Origin: Rosa chinensis | Lineage: Eukaryota > Streptophyta > Magnoliopsida > Rosales > Rosaceae | Direction of reading: 5' to 3' | NCBI RefSeq assembly: GCF_002994745.2 | Contig: NC_037094.1 | Span: forward strand, 3,146,001 to 3,210,000 | DNA: 64,000 nt | In this document: piece after piece, positions 22,267 to 34,300 of the stretch | How positions within the stretch are numbered: position 1 is the stretch's first letter | Layout of the letters: each line of letters starts with the position of its first letter | Position numbers and translations under genes: made by a program | Notes under the pieces: model-generated | Databases searched by the model: none | Told to the model about the DNA's origin: nothing | Seen by the model: the letters and a program-made list of their open reading frames with translations, nothing else

Positions 22267-23577
22267 TAGGGCTGGACACGGGTCGGGACAGGACGGGACT
22301 ATGTTTTTTCAAAGTTGGTACCGAAACTGACCGGGATTGGGTCGGGCCCAAGCCCAATTCGGGATACACGATTCCTTTTTCTTTCTTTTTTCCCCACACT
22401 TAAGTACTTTAATAGCTATCCAAAACTTCTAGATTTCAATCATTCTAGAATGGAACTGTCCTCTTAGCACCGCAACTTATAAGTCTACACAATCAATTTT
22501 GCCTTAAACCAAATCAAACAATGTAAAATACTACAATGAATTGAAGACTTCTTGAAAAGAAGAAATGAACTAGTGAAGATGGAAAATAATACAATATGTG
22601 CAAAACTGCAAATTGTAGATTGCAGATTATGAATTCAAATTGCAGTAATGCAGATTATGACAGGAAACAAGTGCAGTAATGCAAATGGCTATAATGCAGT
22701 AATGCAGTAATCAAATTGCAGATTGCAGTAACAGTTGTCCTCTCTAAACCTATAAATACCAAAACCACAACCGTCTCCTTTTGCCTTCAACCCCATATCT
22801 TCAACCCTCCCTCCACACCTTCGATTCTCCTCGATTTCAAATTCAAATTCAAATTCAAAATCAAATCGATTTCATATGGCACAGATCAAACAGATTAGCG
22901 AGTACCAAGCCTCCATGATTGTTGATGATGACGAAAAAAGCCACGAGCCCACGATTCCGGGTCGGACTGCTCCAAATTGAGCTCCTCCTTGGTTGTTTAG
23001 GATCGGTTCGAAAGTAAGGTTGAGGATGGTGCTTGAAGCCTTGAATCCTCACAATAAAGTAAGGATTGGGGGATTGGGCTTGCTGTGTGAAGGGAAATTG
23101 GAAATAAATAGGGATCGGGGATTTAGATGAAGAACAGAAGAAGAATTGGAGAGTGGAGAGTAGAGAAGAGAGCTTAGAATTGGAGAGTGGAGAGTGGAGA
23201 AGAATTGGGGATCAATCGATGTCTTTGGAGTTTGGAGAGTAGAGAAAAATTGGGGATTGATCGATGTCTTCGTTTAGCGGCTTAGGTCCTTAGGCCGTTT
23301 AGTTTAGGTCAAAATGTTTTGATCAGGTGTGGTCATTCATTTGTGTTCCCACAAACTACCCAATCAAAACCAACCAAGTAATATAAAAAATTAAAGATTT
23401 AATTTAATTAATTTTAACGAGACGGGATCAATCGGTTTCTACTAGGCTAGTACCGGTACCGAGCCCGTTTCCAAGGGACGAGACGGGCCCAAATAGTAAA
23501 TTTCAGAATTTGGTCCAGGCCCGTACCGGCGGATTTCAGGACGGTACCGGGACTTCGATTTTGAATGCCCAGCCCTA
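22267..23577. mobile_element. Non-autonomous hAT element
   Basis: The left end TAGGGCTGGACA and the reverse of the right end TAGGGCTGGGCA match at 11 of 12 positions. Both ends run into GC-rich CGGGAC/GGTACCG sequence. The flanks AGCAAAAG (22259-22266) and AGTAAAAG (23578-23585) are an 8-bp target duplication with one mismatch, as expected for hAT. It is 1311 bp. The middle has short ATTGCAGTAATGCAG repeats (22600-22735) and a short frame starting MAQIKQISEYQASMIVDDDE (22876) that soon meets a stop. It may be the worn start of a transposase; no catalytic region is present. Confidence 0.75.
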
Positions 23578-25980
23578 AGTAAAAGGTCTCATAAGGTTGG
23601 GTTGTCTCATTATCCGCATTAAAGCCCATCTTACATTCTCTCAAAAAAAAAAGCCCATCTTACATAACTAAAGAACTTGATTAATCAATTAATCATAGCT
23701 TGCATTGCAAAGCAACAAACTAACAATGATTATGAAATCTGTTTATCTTCTAATTTCCATCCTTATCACTTCCTTAATATAATTTATCATCCTGTCAAAA
23801 TCAAAATAAGGCATGACTGCAAGTCGTAATTAGCCTATTTTTAAAGCATGCTAACACCATCCTTAACCGCCCACGGAGTCATTCGACATTTAACAACTCA
23901 ACTCTAATAACTTTTTCTTCAGAATTAGGCTTGTTTAATCGATTGTTTAATTCAGATATCAAGTATGTGATTAAACTAATCCAAACCATTTGACCTTTTA
24001 ACCGAAAGATGGAGGCTCATTTCTCCCTACGTGTGTATACGTCGTACTAAATCATGTTTTAAAAATCCCACTCCACTAATAATGGACACGTGTCAGCCTC
24101 TCAGAGCTGGCATATTGAGAAAAGATTTGAAGCTTGGTGGATGCTTTACAACGTGTCACACACGGGACACGTGTTGAGTATCTAGGGAACTTATCCAAGC
24201 TTCTCACTAAAACATATTTAATTTTCAAAAATTAAGCCTTCTAAGATCAAAGCCATGACTTCTAAAAAAATAAAATAAATCAAAGTCATGGTTAACTTTT
24301 TTTTCTTTTTTTTGGGGTTTAGGGAGTTTGACTTGCACAATAGGATTATCTTCACGACGATGTATGACCAAAATAAGTATGTTTGTTGATCGAATAAATT
24401 AAATTCTCATTTGTTAAAAATAAAATATTTGGTTATCTTATCTTGGCAGATAATTGATTTGCAATGCTGATAGACTCAAGCTTACTCACGTAAAGGATAA
24501 TTTTAAGAGATTATGAGGGACAAGTAGATCTCGGTCACATGTATAAAATTTGAATGTTAAAAATTGTGTATTTATCCTTCAGTCAGTTCACTGTCAGATG
24601 GATTTGTCTCTTACAGTATCTTAAAATTATTTATTTGATAAACTACTGTGCTGATGGGTGTGACATGTACTTTCTAATCTCTTCTTCTACAATACCATCA
24701 TCAACAAGATAAGGAGCCGCGGTATTAACTAGTGCCAAATCCTCCAAACAAACCTAACTCGCAAGAAGAAAGGAAGAATGCTTTTCCAAATGTTGCAACC
24801 CCATAAGTTCTAGTGTTCTAGTACCACCAAAGAAGTGTCACAAGCCTTACAGTACTTTCGAAACTTTTGGGCAGTTAGTCACTTCGCCGCCCATGTTCCT
24901 AAAGCTTTCTATTGCCACATGAATAAAAAAACAAAATGAGCTCTTCTAAGGCTTTAAAAAAGCTGAAGCTCCTCTAGTTGGGAGGATAGACTTTTACGTT
25001 TATCTTGTTATCATTTTATTACTAATTAAAGGAAGAAATCGATAAGATCTCTTATACGAGATTCTAAGTTTACATTATTGTATACTTGAGTAAGATATAT
25101 TCGAACTAAACTTTTGTATATGTATTGTTTTTTTTTTTTTTTTTGATGCGTTTGTATATGTGTATTGTTTGTGATCGTTTTTGTAGGACTGTCTTTTCTA
25201 AAAGCAATTTTGTTAAAAACACATTTGTACAGGTTAAGTGTGCAACTGCTTTTTTTCTTTTTTCTTTTTAAAGAGGATCAAAGGGCAAGTGTGCAACTGC
25301 TTCTCAAGGGGGCATTTATACCAAAAGTGATTTTATTAGAAACAAGTAGAGAATTTTTTTTATAAAAATTTCAAGAGTTCTATGTAAAATCACTTGAAGT
25401 GCTTTATAGGAAGCACAAGCACTGAAGCACATGTCAAGTTATTCTTGAAAATGTTATTGAAAAACACTTTTGTAACTTAAAAATACTTTTTAATTTCTTT
25501 TATCAGACGCTATTAGAGACACGTATTTTAGATAGTTTAAAAGCGCTTTTACTTAGAGCAACGTAATCTCTTTCGTTAAAGTGAAATGATTAATGAGATA
25601 AAACCTGAAGAAAATCAAAACTAGGAGCTAGGCCAAACTTTTAGAATCCGAGTGTATAACTTGCCATGAATTGAAAACTCAAAACTGTGTGTAGGAAAAG
25701 GCACATGTTGGGTAGCACCGAATTTGCATGCAGCGGAAGCAGCTCGTCTGTTAAAGTCCGAAAGAGAGAGAATCCATCCATTAAGAAATTAGGACGAGAA
25801 AGAAAATCTGGAGGCCACAAAGAACTTGTGGCTCAGAATCAAACTCTTTCGCTGAGGTGGCATCCACCCTCTTTGTTAGTTTAAACGGATCAAAATCCTA
25901 CCCCCTACGCTCTCATTAAGCCAGAGAGACTCCAAGAAAGAACTCGCGCGTTTTTTTTACAGCCAACAAGAAAAAAAAAA
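23578..25980. other. CDF upstream intergenic region
   Basis: No gene seen. It contains two ACACGTGT palindromes (listed separately). At about 25190-25560 there is a stretch rich in AAAAGCA/AAGCACTTTTG words on both strands that looks like an old MITE without clear borders. The part from about 25600 is likely promoter and 5' leader of the Dof gene. Confidence 0.45.
24086..24174. promoter_or_regulatory. Paired ACACGTGT (G-box/ABRE-like) sites
   Basis: Two perfect ACACGTGT palindromes lie at 24086-24093 and 24167-24174, about 1.8 kb upstream of the Dof start codon. CACGTG cores bind bZIP and bHLH factors. The pairing is suggestive, but the distance makes a role in CDF control only a guess. Confidence 0.35.
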
Positions 25981-28185
25981 ATGCTGCAGGAAACTAAGGA
26001 CCCGGCGATCAAGCTTTTCGGGATGAAGATTCCGCTGCCGGCCGCCGGAGACTACGATGACTTGGGGTTTACTATGCCCGGAAAGAAACGAGTTGATCAA
26101 GAACATGAAGAAGAGGAAGAAGAAGAAGAGAAGGTAACACACTGGCTTGTATACTTGGTTGCGTGAGTCTGAGAGTGGAGGTGTTTTGCGAAGTGTGTGT
26201 ATGTTTTGGAAAATTAAAGAGGGGCCCTTTTGTTAAAATGCTGAGAGCTTTGATGGGTCAATCTTACTTCTGCAATCTGTTACTGTTTATGTTTTGATCT
26301 TATGTTGGTGGGAATTGTTTTGAGTTTTTGTGTTTGAAAAGTGGAAGCTTGAAGAAGTAGGAAAAAAATTTGAAAGTTTTTAAATCATTTTTGGTTATAT
26401 GAAGAATTGAAAAGCAATATTTGTTTCCTTCACTCTGTTTTGCTTCAATGAATTGATGAGTCATCATCTTACTTTTCTCTGTTTTTGGTCAGTTGAGTTC
26501 AATTAGATTTCTGTTTTCCGCATAATTTAGTTCGAATGTCCATTAGAAATCGGTGGTTTTGGCTTTTCCATCTGTTAGGCAGCCATAACTTCACACCAGA
26601 AGCTTGAAAGAAACCTGTTATTGTCATTATTTGATATTTTTCTTTTCGAGATAGAGTCTTTGTAGAAATAATTTCCTAAATTTCTTGGATCTCATTTCAT
26701 AGTCATTAGATTGTCCAATTTTCTGGAATGTTCAATAGATTTGATCATGTCAATGAAAAGTGCAGAGAAACTAAAAAACAAAAGAAAAAGGATATTGAAA
26801 TGAACAATACTCAATTTTTCCTTTTTTCTGCTTGTTTTTTTTTTTTTTTTTTTTATCAAAGATGTTCTCACACTGGTTTGCTTTTGTCTTGATTTGTCAA
26901 TACTTGTTCCTAAAGCATACTTGTGAAATTTCAGGATTCACCATCAACAAAAGACACTGAGAGCATAGAAGAACAAGATGATTCTCCAAAAACTGAAGAC
27001 TCAACAAGTATGGAAATGCTACCAGATTGTAATGTGAACCCAAAGACACCCTCAATCGATGAAGAAAGTGCAAAATCAAAAGCTCCGAAGGAGAAAGAAC
27101 AGAATGATGCAACCAACTTGCAAGAGAAAACCCTGAAGAAGCCTGACAAGATACTACCATGCCCTCGCTGCAATAGCATGGACACCAAGTTTTGTTACTA
27201 CAACAATTACAACGTCAATCAACCGCGCCATTTCTGCAAGGCTTGTCAAAGATATTGGACTGCAGGTGGTACAATGAGGAATGTGCCTGTGGGAGCTGGA
27301 CGTCGGAAGAACAAGAACTCTGCCTCACACTATCGCCAGATCACAATTTCTGAGGCTCTCCAAGTAGCTCAAATGGATGCTCCAAATGGAGCTCAGCACC
27401 CCGGATTGAAAAGCAATGGGAGAGTCCTTAACTTTGGCGTAGATGCACTAGTGTGTGATTCCATGGCTTCTGTTTTACACCTTGCAGATAAAAAGGGTTT
27501 AAATGGTACTACTCGAAATGGATTTCATAAGAGCGAAGAATTAGTATTTCCAGCTCCTTGCAAGGGTAGAGAAAGTGGCGATGATTGCTCAATTGCATCT
27601 TCTGTAACAGCTTCGAAACCACAAATTCAGAATGCCAATGGCTTCTCCGCACAAATTCCTTGTCTTCCTGGTGTTCCTTGGCCTTATCAATGGAATTCAG
27701 CTGTTCCCCCACCGGCTTTTGGCCCTCCGGGAATGCCTATACCAGTTTTCCCTGCAGCTTATTGGAACTGTGGCGTCCCTTTCCAAGTGCCTGTTCCTTG
27801 GTTCAGTCCACAGGCTGCTTCTCCCAACCAAAAGTCTCCAAACTCCGCCTCAAGTTCTCCGACACTGGGAAAGCATTCAAGGGAGGGAGAGATGTTCAGA
27901 CCAGAAGTTCATTTGGAGAAAGAAGAACCATCAAAAAAGAAAAATGGATTTGTTTTGGTTCCAAAAACATTAAGGATTGATGACCCAAGTGAAGCTGCAA
28001 AGAGTTCAATATGGACAACACTTGGGATCAAGAATGATTGCATCAGCAGTGGGAATGGGCTGTTTAAGGCCTTCCAATCACAATCAAAGGGTGATCAAAA
28101 GAAACATGTCCCTGAAACCTCTCCGGCTTTGCTAGCCAACCCAGCAGCCTTGTCTAGATCACTCAACTTCCACGAGAGAACTTGA
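25981..28185 (+). CDS. CDF3: Cycling Dof factor, CDF3-like
   Basis: Two exons (25981-26133 and 26935-28185, intron phase 0) encode 467 residues. The Dof C2C2 zinc finger starts at [18 protein letters not shown] (Cys127 and Cys130) and continues to FCKACQRYW. Three C-terminal blocks mark the CDF subgroup: KTLRIDDP then [17 protein letters not shown], and [16 protein letters not shown]. These include the regions bound by GI and FKF1 in known CDFs. CDFs are nuclear repressors of CONSTANS and FT with daily expression, and CDF3 also acts in cold and drought responses. The first exon has a Glu-rich end (eight consecutive Glu). CDF3 rather than CDF2 is chosen because the neighbours match my memory of the Arabidopsis CDF3 locus. 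Confidence 0.9.
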
Positions 28186-30802
28186 ATTGGTTCAATTAGG
28201 CTAGGTGTAAGATTTTCGCATAAGCTGGAATAGTGAGGTTGGATTCAACATGTCTCTCGTATGAGTTCTGACAGCTAACCCCATCCGGCCAGTCTCAACT
28301 CTAGGGTTCTTCAGTAGGATAGGGGAACTATAGTTATAGTGGAAACTAATTTTGCCTTCTTGTAACAAGCAGCATGCACAGATTCCATCTGATGTACTTG
28401 GTTTTCTGATTTGTGTTGTTCATGTACATATCTATATGTGAAATACATAGCTGTAAAATTAACATCATCTTTTCTCTCTTCTCCATTCTTTTTGGTTCTG
28501 TTCAAACTACACTAAAAATCTTTGGCATCATAGTTAGTCTTGCTCTAAAACTAAATTCTCAAAAGGTGAAACTTAATGAAGAAGGGGCCCTAAGCTGTAA
28601 TGGAGTTGGAGACAAACCAACAAAACTGATCTTTTAGTCGCCCCATTGATTAGATAAACTTGAATAAAAATTCCACAAGGGCCAAATTGCTTTCCTTTTC
28701 AACAGCAAAGAACCTAAGCAACTTGCACAAACGTGGAGTTGCAGAGCCTGCCTGATATTTTCTTGCTCTCTTCTTGTTTTCTTCTCCCTTTCATTAAATA
28801 CCTTTAACTGTAAGAAATAAGATCGATGATAGATTCATAGGTAAAAGATAAGATAACATATATTAATTTGAGCAATTAAAGGCCAGGAAAGTGTACCAAG
28901 CCCCAACTCAATAAGAAATGAAATGAATCTACCTAATTTCATTGTAATGCACCTTGGTAGATACATCAACATCAAACACATGTCTCAAAGCAATTAAGAA
29001 ATTAAAAACATACAGATATTTTGGTGCAACCAAGCAATTCAGGCCACATTCTATGTAAAGATGAGTTGTTAGGGGACCCAAATTGCAGATAATGCCATGA
29101 ATCCTTTTGGCACTCTCTCCTGCCTTTAATTCCTTTCCTTTTTGCTCTTTTCCTTTTCTATACGAAAGCAATTGCTTATCCCATTTCATCCATATGCCTA
29201 ATTTTCAAGTTTTTGGGAGACAAAGAAGACAATAATGACAGGGATCAGCATCTTATATCCATTAGATTTTTCATTTTTGTACCAGACTATCCATTAAAAT
29301 TGAAATTAAACCTTGAACACAGCACAGCCATACATGTTCAACTTTTTGTGGAGCACAAGTACCTGATGCCTAATGCAGCAATGCTAATGATATAACCCCC
29401 CTACCCTAGAAGGAATTGACCTCTCTCTATAACTAATCACCCATAAAAGTCGCTTTGTGAAGAAATCAAAGTAAGGAAAAGGTTGGTTAAGTCGTGTCAT
29501 TCCAAGTGTTCTAACACGAAGTTCTACCCTTCCACATTTCCACAGAGCCTTCTTGCACAAGGCTTTACATTATTAGTAATTTCACTTGAGTAAAAGAGGA
29601 AAGGAAAGAAAAGACTTTCCGAGCTCTTTCCTTTTTAATCTTGGAAGTTGAACATGGAACATGTCCAGAGAAATACTACCAGCTTTTATAAACTCCTCAT
29701 TCTTCTGCGAGGTTCGATGAACATGACAGCACAACGTGTTTCACTCGAGCGCACTCAAGGCCAGAATATGGGTAGCCGCAAATACGCTGTTAGCGACTGG
29801 TCTCCAGTTTCTAAGACCAACACCTAACACCAATTAGGTATAGGACTAATTGCACCTGGTGTATGATGTCGATTATTAGAGAACCAAGTTATGGGGTTTG
29901 ATATACTTGGTTCATCTTCCATACACGAAAGATGCGAGAGAAAATTGTATCAGTTTGGTCAGCGATTTCGACTGCAATTATAGCACCTTGTCTATGATGA
30001 AGTAATGCTGAATTAGGCTAAGTGCTCCTATTAGTTTGAAGTTGACTCTCTACATTGTTCCTGGAAATGCAGCTCCTTTCATTATGGGTCAGAGTCAACC
30101 TCCCACTATTAACTTATTCCCCAGTCTAGTGCTCTTTATTTTATTCAAAGTTCAAACACATCAATGTCAAAAACCAAATGTTCAATCGCGTCCTAATTGA
30201 ATAAGAAGAAAGGAAAAAAAAATGATTATTTTGTAAGTGTGAACAATATCAGTCCTAAATAATTTGATCATCAATAATTGTGTTAAGCAACACTCTTTGT
30301 GACATTTCAAGTACTATATGATGATCAATCCGTCTTTCTCCAGGAACAGTGTTATTTACAGAGTTTTTTTTTTTTAAAGTACATAACGATACAGACTAGC
30401 TTCATGTTATGTTAGATAACTCTCTCGTAGTGACAAACCGGCCAAAAAGTTCGTCTAGAGTTAGTCTACGATTATATTAGTTTGAAATGAAGATATAAAT
30501 AAAGGTGTGTAGTATTGCAGACTTTTATCCAAGTAAACGCATGAAGAGCAATATATATTCAGATCTTTCATATAAATTACAGGAATTCAAGTGGAAGTGG
30601 AACACCTGTATAGGCATTAAAGTGTAGCTTCCAATCAGAGAATAACAAAATATTCTAAGTGTCAGTCTCTACTTTCTTTAGCTTTTTCTAACATTTGAAA
30701 TGCTCCTTCTGGAAAAGAAATCAACATGAAAAAGCACTTGAAAGAAAGTGGGATGTGAAGCTTCACTTTCCCACAGAAAGCAAGAAAAGAGAACCAACAT
30801 CC
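28186..30802. other. Intergenic between CDF gene and copia element
   Basis: No recognised gene. A 57-codon frame at 29654-29827 (+), starting MEHVQRNTTSFYKLLILL and ending SPVSKTNT, is noted but matches no family I know. The final five bases, CATCC (30798-30802), are the left target duplication of the retrotransposon. Confidence 0.45.
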
Positions 30803-31019
30803 TGTTTCAGAGAAACTGAAGAGTGAATTGGTGAGTCTTCTTCTCATATTGAGGGGGTTTATATAGGGTTACAAAGTAGTGTAAATTTGCCCTACATACA
30901 TTAGTATATTTGCTACACAATTTCTCTACCTCTCAATGTGCATTTCATACAAACCACACATTCTCCACTTCTTAAGTGCATACTCCATGATATAGACATT
31001 TTACCTATTTACTACAACA
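30803..31019 (-). repeat. 3' LTR of the intact copia element
   Basis: 217 bp, identical to 37803-38019. On the minus strand it carries a TATA box (TATATAAACCC, 30855-30865). Confidence 0.95.
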
Positions 31020-31028
31020 CTCCCCCTT
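31020..31028 (-). other. Polypurine tract
   Basis: AAGGGGGAG on the minus strand directly abuts the 3' LTR. It is the expected plus-strand primer for reverse transcription. Confidence 0.85.
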
Positions 31029-31075
31029 GGATATATCATGTCAGTAGTATTGTCTTGGAGGTGCGCTTCTAATTT

Positions 31076-31283
31076 GCCTCGTTAAAAACCTTGCCAAGTA
31101 ATAAAACCCAGTGGGAAAAACAACCTTGGTCGAAGGAGAAAAAGAGCACAACGCGCGTTGAGTGTGGAGTTTGTTTCTGGATAACATGGTGCTTCTCTTG
31201 TTGCCTCATTAAAAACCTTGCCGAGTAACAAAAACCCAGTGGGATAAAAATAACCTCGGTCGAAAGGGAAAAAGAGCACAACA
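31076..31283 (-). repeat. Duplicated block between pol and polypurine tract
   Basis: Two copies (about 31076-31155 and 31203-31283) share AAAAACCTTGCC, ACCCAGTGGGA and GAAAAAGAGCACAAC in the same order, with scattered differences. They lie in the 3' untranslated part of the element and have no coding role I can see. Confidence 0.7.
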
Positions 31284-31356
31284 CACCCCTCACGCTTTTG
31301 AGACGAACATGTAGACATCTTCCCCTGATGTCTGTGCCTCCCCCTGATGACAACGA

Positions 31357-34300
31357 TCATGGGAGTTCAGATAATTTCCGCAAGCCAATTCTTGCCACAT
31401 GTTTCTCGAACGTGGATTTGGGCAATGACTTAGTGAACAAGTCTGCCACATTGTCCTCAGATCGAACCTGGTTCACCTTGATCTTGAGGAGCTTTTGTTG
31501 TTGCTGATTGTAGAAGAATTTTGGCGATATGTGCTTGGTGTTGTCGCCTTTGATGTAACCTTGCTTCATTTGTTCAATGCAAGCAGCATTATCTTCATAA
31601 ATGCTCGTTGGCTCATCTGTGGTAGACTTCAAACCACAATTGCTTCGAACATGCGTAACTATGGATCGAAGCCATATACATTCACGAACTGCTTCGTGAA
31701 GAGCAATAATCTCTGCATGATTTGAAGAGGTAGCGACTAGGGTCTGCTTTGTAGACCTCCAAGATATCGCGGTTTTTCCCATGGTGAAAACATAACCAGT
31801 TTGGGAGCGACCTTTGTGTGGGTCAGAGAGGTACCCAGCATCAGCAAAACCTTCCAAAACACTTATATCGTTTTGGGATGGGGAGAGGGAACGCAATCCA
31901 CCATGTGTGGCGTTCCTGACACTTGATGGGTCCGAATCCATCTTTTTTCTGTAGGGATAGAACAAGCCCATATCGATCGTACTACTTAGGTATCGAAAAA
32001 TATCTTTAACACCAGTCCAATGGCGTCGTGTTGGCGCAGAGCTATATCTAGCTAGCAAGTTCACAGCGAATGAGATGTCTGGTCTCGTGCATTGTGCTAA
32101 GTACAATAATGCACCTATTGCACTTAGGTAGGGTACTTCTGCCTCTAGCACTTCTTCATCGTCATCTTTTGGACGAAATGGATCCTTCTTTGGATCAAGA
32201 CTACGGACGACCATTGGGGTGCTTGAAGGCTTAATTTTGTCAGTGTTGAAACGCCTAAGCATCTTTTGGGTATAAGCTGATTGATGAATCAGGATACCAT
32301 CTCTACGGTGCTCAAGTTCTAAACCGAGGCAAAACCGTGTTTTCCCAAGATCTTTCATCTCAAACTCGGATTTCAAGTGTTCAGCGGTTTCCCTTAACTC
32401 TTTAAGGGTGCCAATTATGTTCATGTCATCGACATAAACCGCTACTATTGAAAATCCGGAACTTGTCCTTTTTATGAACACACATGGGCATAGTTCGTTA
32501 TTGACATATCCCTTACCAATCAAGTAGTCACTTAGACGGTTATACCACATCCGTCCGGATTGTTTTAATCCATATAGTGAGCGTTTCAATCTAATTGCAA
32601 ACGCGCTCCGTGGATTAGAGCCACTTGATTTGGGTAGTTGAATTCCATCTGGAATATTCATGTATATCTCCGTATCTAGATCCCCATATAGATATGCAGT
32701 AACCACATCCATAAGCTGCATGTTCAGTTTTTCGGAAACTACCAAACTGACAAGGTAGCGGAACGTAATAACGTCCATTACGGGAGAGTAGGTCTCCTCG
32801 TAGTCGATTCCAGGGCGTTGTGAGAAGCCTTGCGCCACGAGACGAGCTTTGTATCTTACAATCTCGTTTTTCTCATTACGCTTTCTAACGAATACCCATT
32901 TGTGACCAACTGGTTTGGTGTTGGGTGGTATTGGTACAATTTTGCCAAATACCTTTCTTTTCGTTAGAGAATCAAGTTCTGCCTGGATCGCATCTTTCCA
33001 TTTTGGCCAATCAGCTCTACGTTGACATTCATCAACGGAGCGTGGTTCGATGTCATCGGTCTCAATAATCTCACGCGCCACTGAATACGCGAATACATCA
33101 TCAATGATGATGGAGTTTCTTTCCCACGTCCCATGTACACTAGTGTAATTTACAGAGATCTCTATGTTCTCATGGATAGGTTCTGACACTGAGGCGTCCC
33201 CCAATGATGTCTCTTGGACATAACCATAATCCGGAACATTTTCATGGGATGGATTTTGAGTATCGATGATCAAAGGATTTATTTGTGCCTCATTCGCTCT
33301 TTTTCTAGGGCGAGTATCCTTCGAACCAATCGGTCTACCGCGCTTCCTTGCGGGACCTGCAGCCATAGATGCCACATTATTGCCATGTTGAGCAATGGTG
33401 CCATCTCCTGGCGTTATAGGAGTGGCGTTATGTCCATTATTCGGGACATCAATCCTTGCAGGCACGTTTGCAGCAGGTATGTGTGATCTCGTCACTTTAG
33501 CAACATCAGAAAACGCATCAGGCAGAGTGTCTGCTACGTTCTGGAGCTCGATTATTCTTCGCACTTCAAGTTCGGACTGTGCGGTATGGGGATCGAGATG
33601 AGACATAGTGGGGACAGACCACGACAATTCCTGTCGTTCCTGTTGAACATTTGTGTTCTTATCTCCCCCTAATGATGGGAAGACTGTCTCATCAAAGTGA
33701 CAATCCGCAAATCTAGCGGTAAAGAGATCGCCTGTCAAGGGTTCAAGGTAGCGGACGATAGTTGGAGATTCATATCCAACATAAATGCTCATTCGTCGTT
33801 GTGGACCCATCTTAGTACGCTGTGGCGGCGTAATAGGCACATAAATAGTACACCCAAAAATGCGTAAGTGCGAGATATCAGGCTCGTACCCAGTCACTAG
33901 CTGTAACGCAGAGTAAGATTGGGTTGCAGTGGGTCGTAGACGAATTAGCGTCGCTGCATGTAATATTGCATATCCCCAAGCAGAAACAGGAAGATTAGTG
34001 TGCATTACTAATGTCCGTGCTATCATTTGTAGTCTTTTGATAGCAGCTTCTGCGAGACCATTTTGGGTATGAACATGGGGAACTGGATGTTCTACATCAA
34101 TCCCCAGTGACATGCAATAGTCATCGAATGTTTTCGATGTAAACTCCCCAGCATTATCAAGTCGAATTGACTTAATTGGATGGTCAGGGTAGTGAGCCCG
34201 TAGACGGATAATCTGGGCGAGGAGTTTAGCATAAGCAGCATTTCGAGTGGACAACAGCGCGACATGTGACCAGCGTGTCGACGCATCAACCAATACCATA

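Noticed and set aside
31069..31360. Minus-strand frames of about 92-94 aa downstream of pol
   Set aside because: They translate the duplicated non-coding block and overlap in two frames; no family resemblance.
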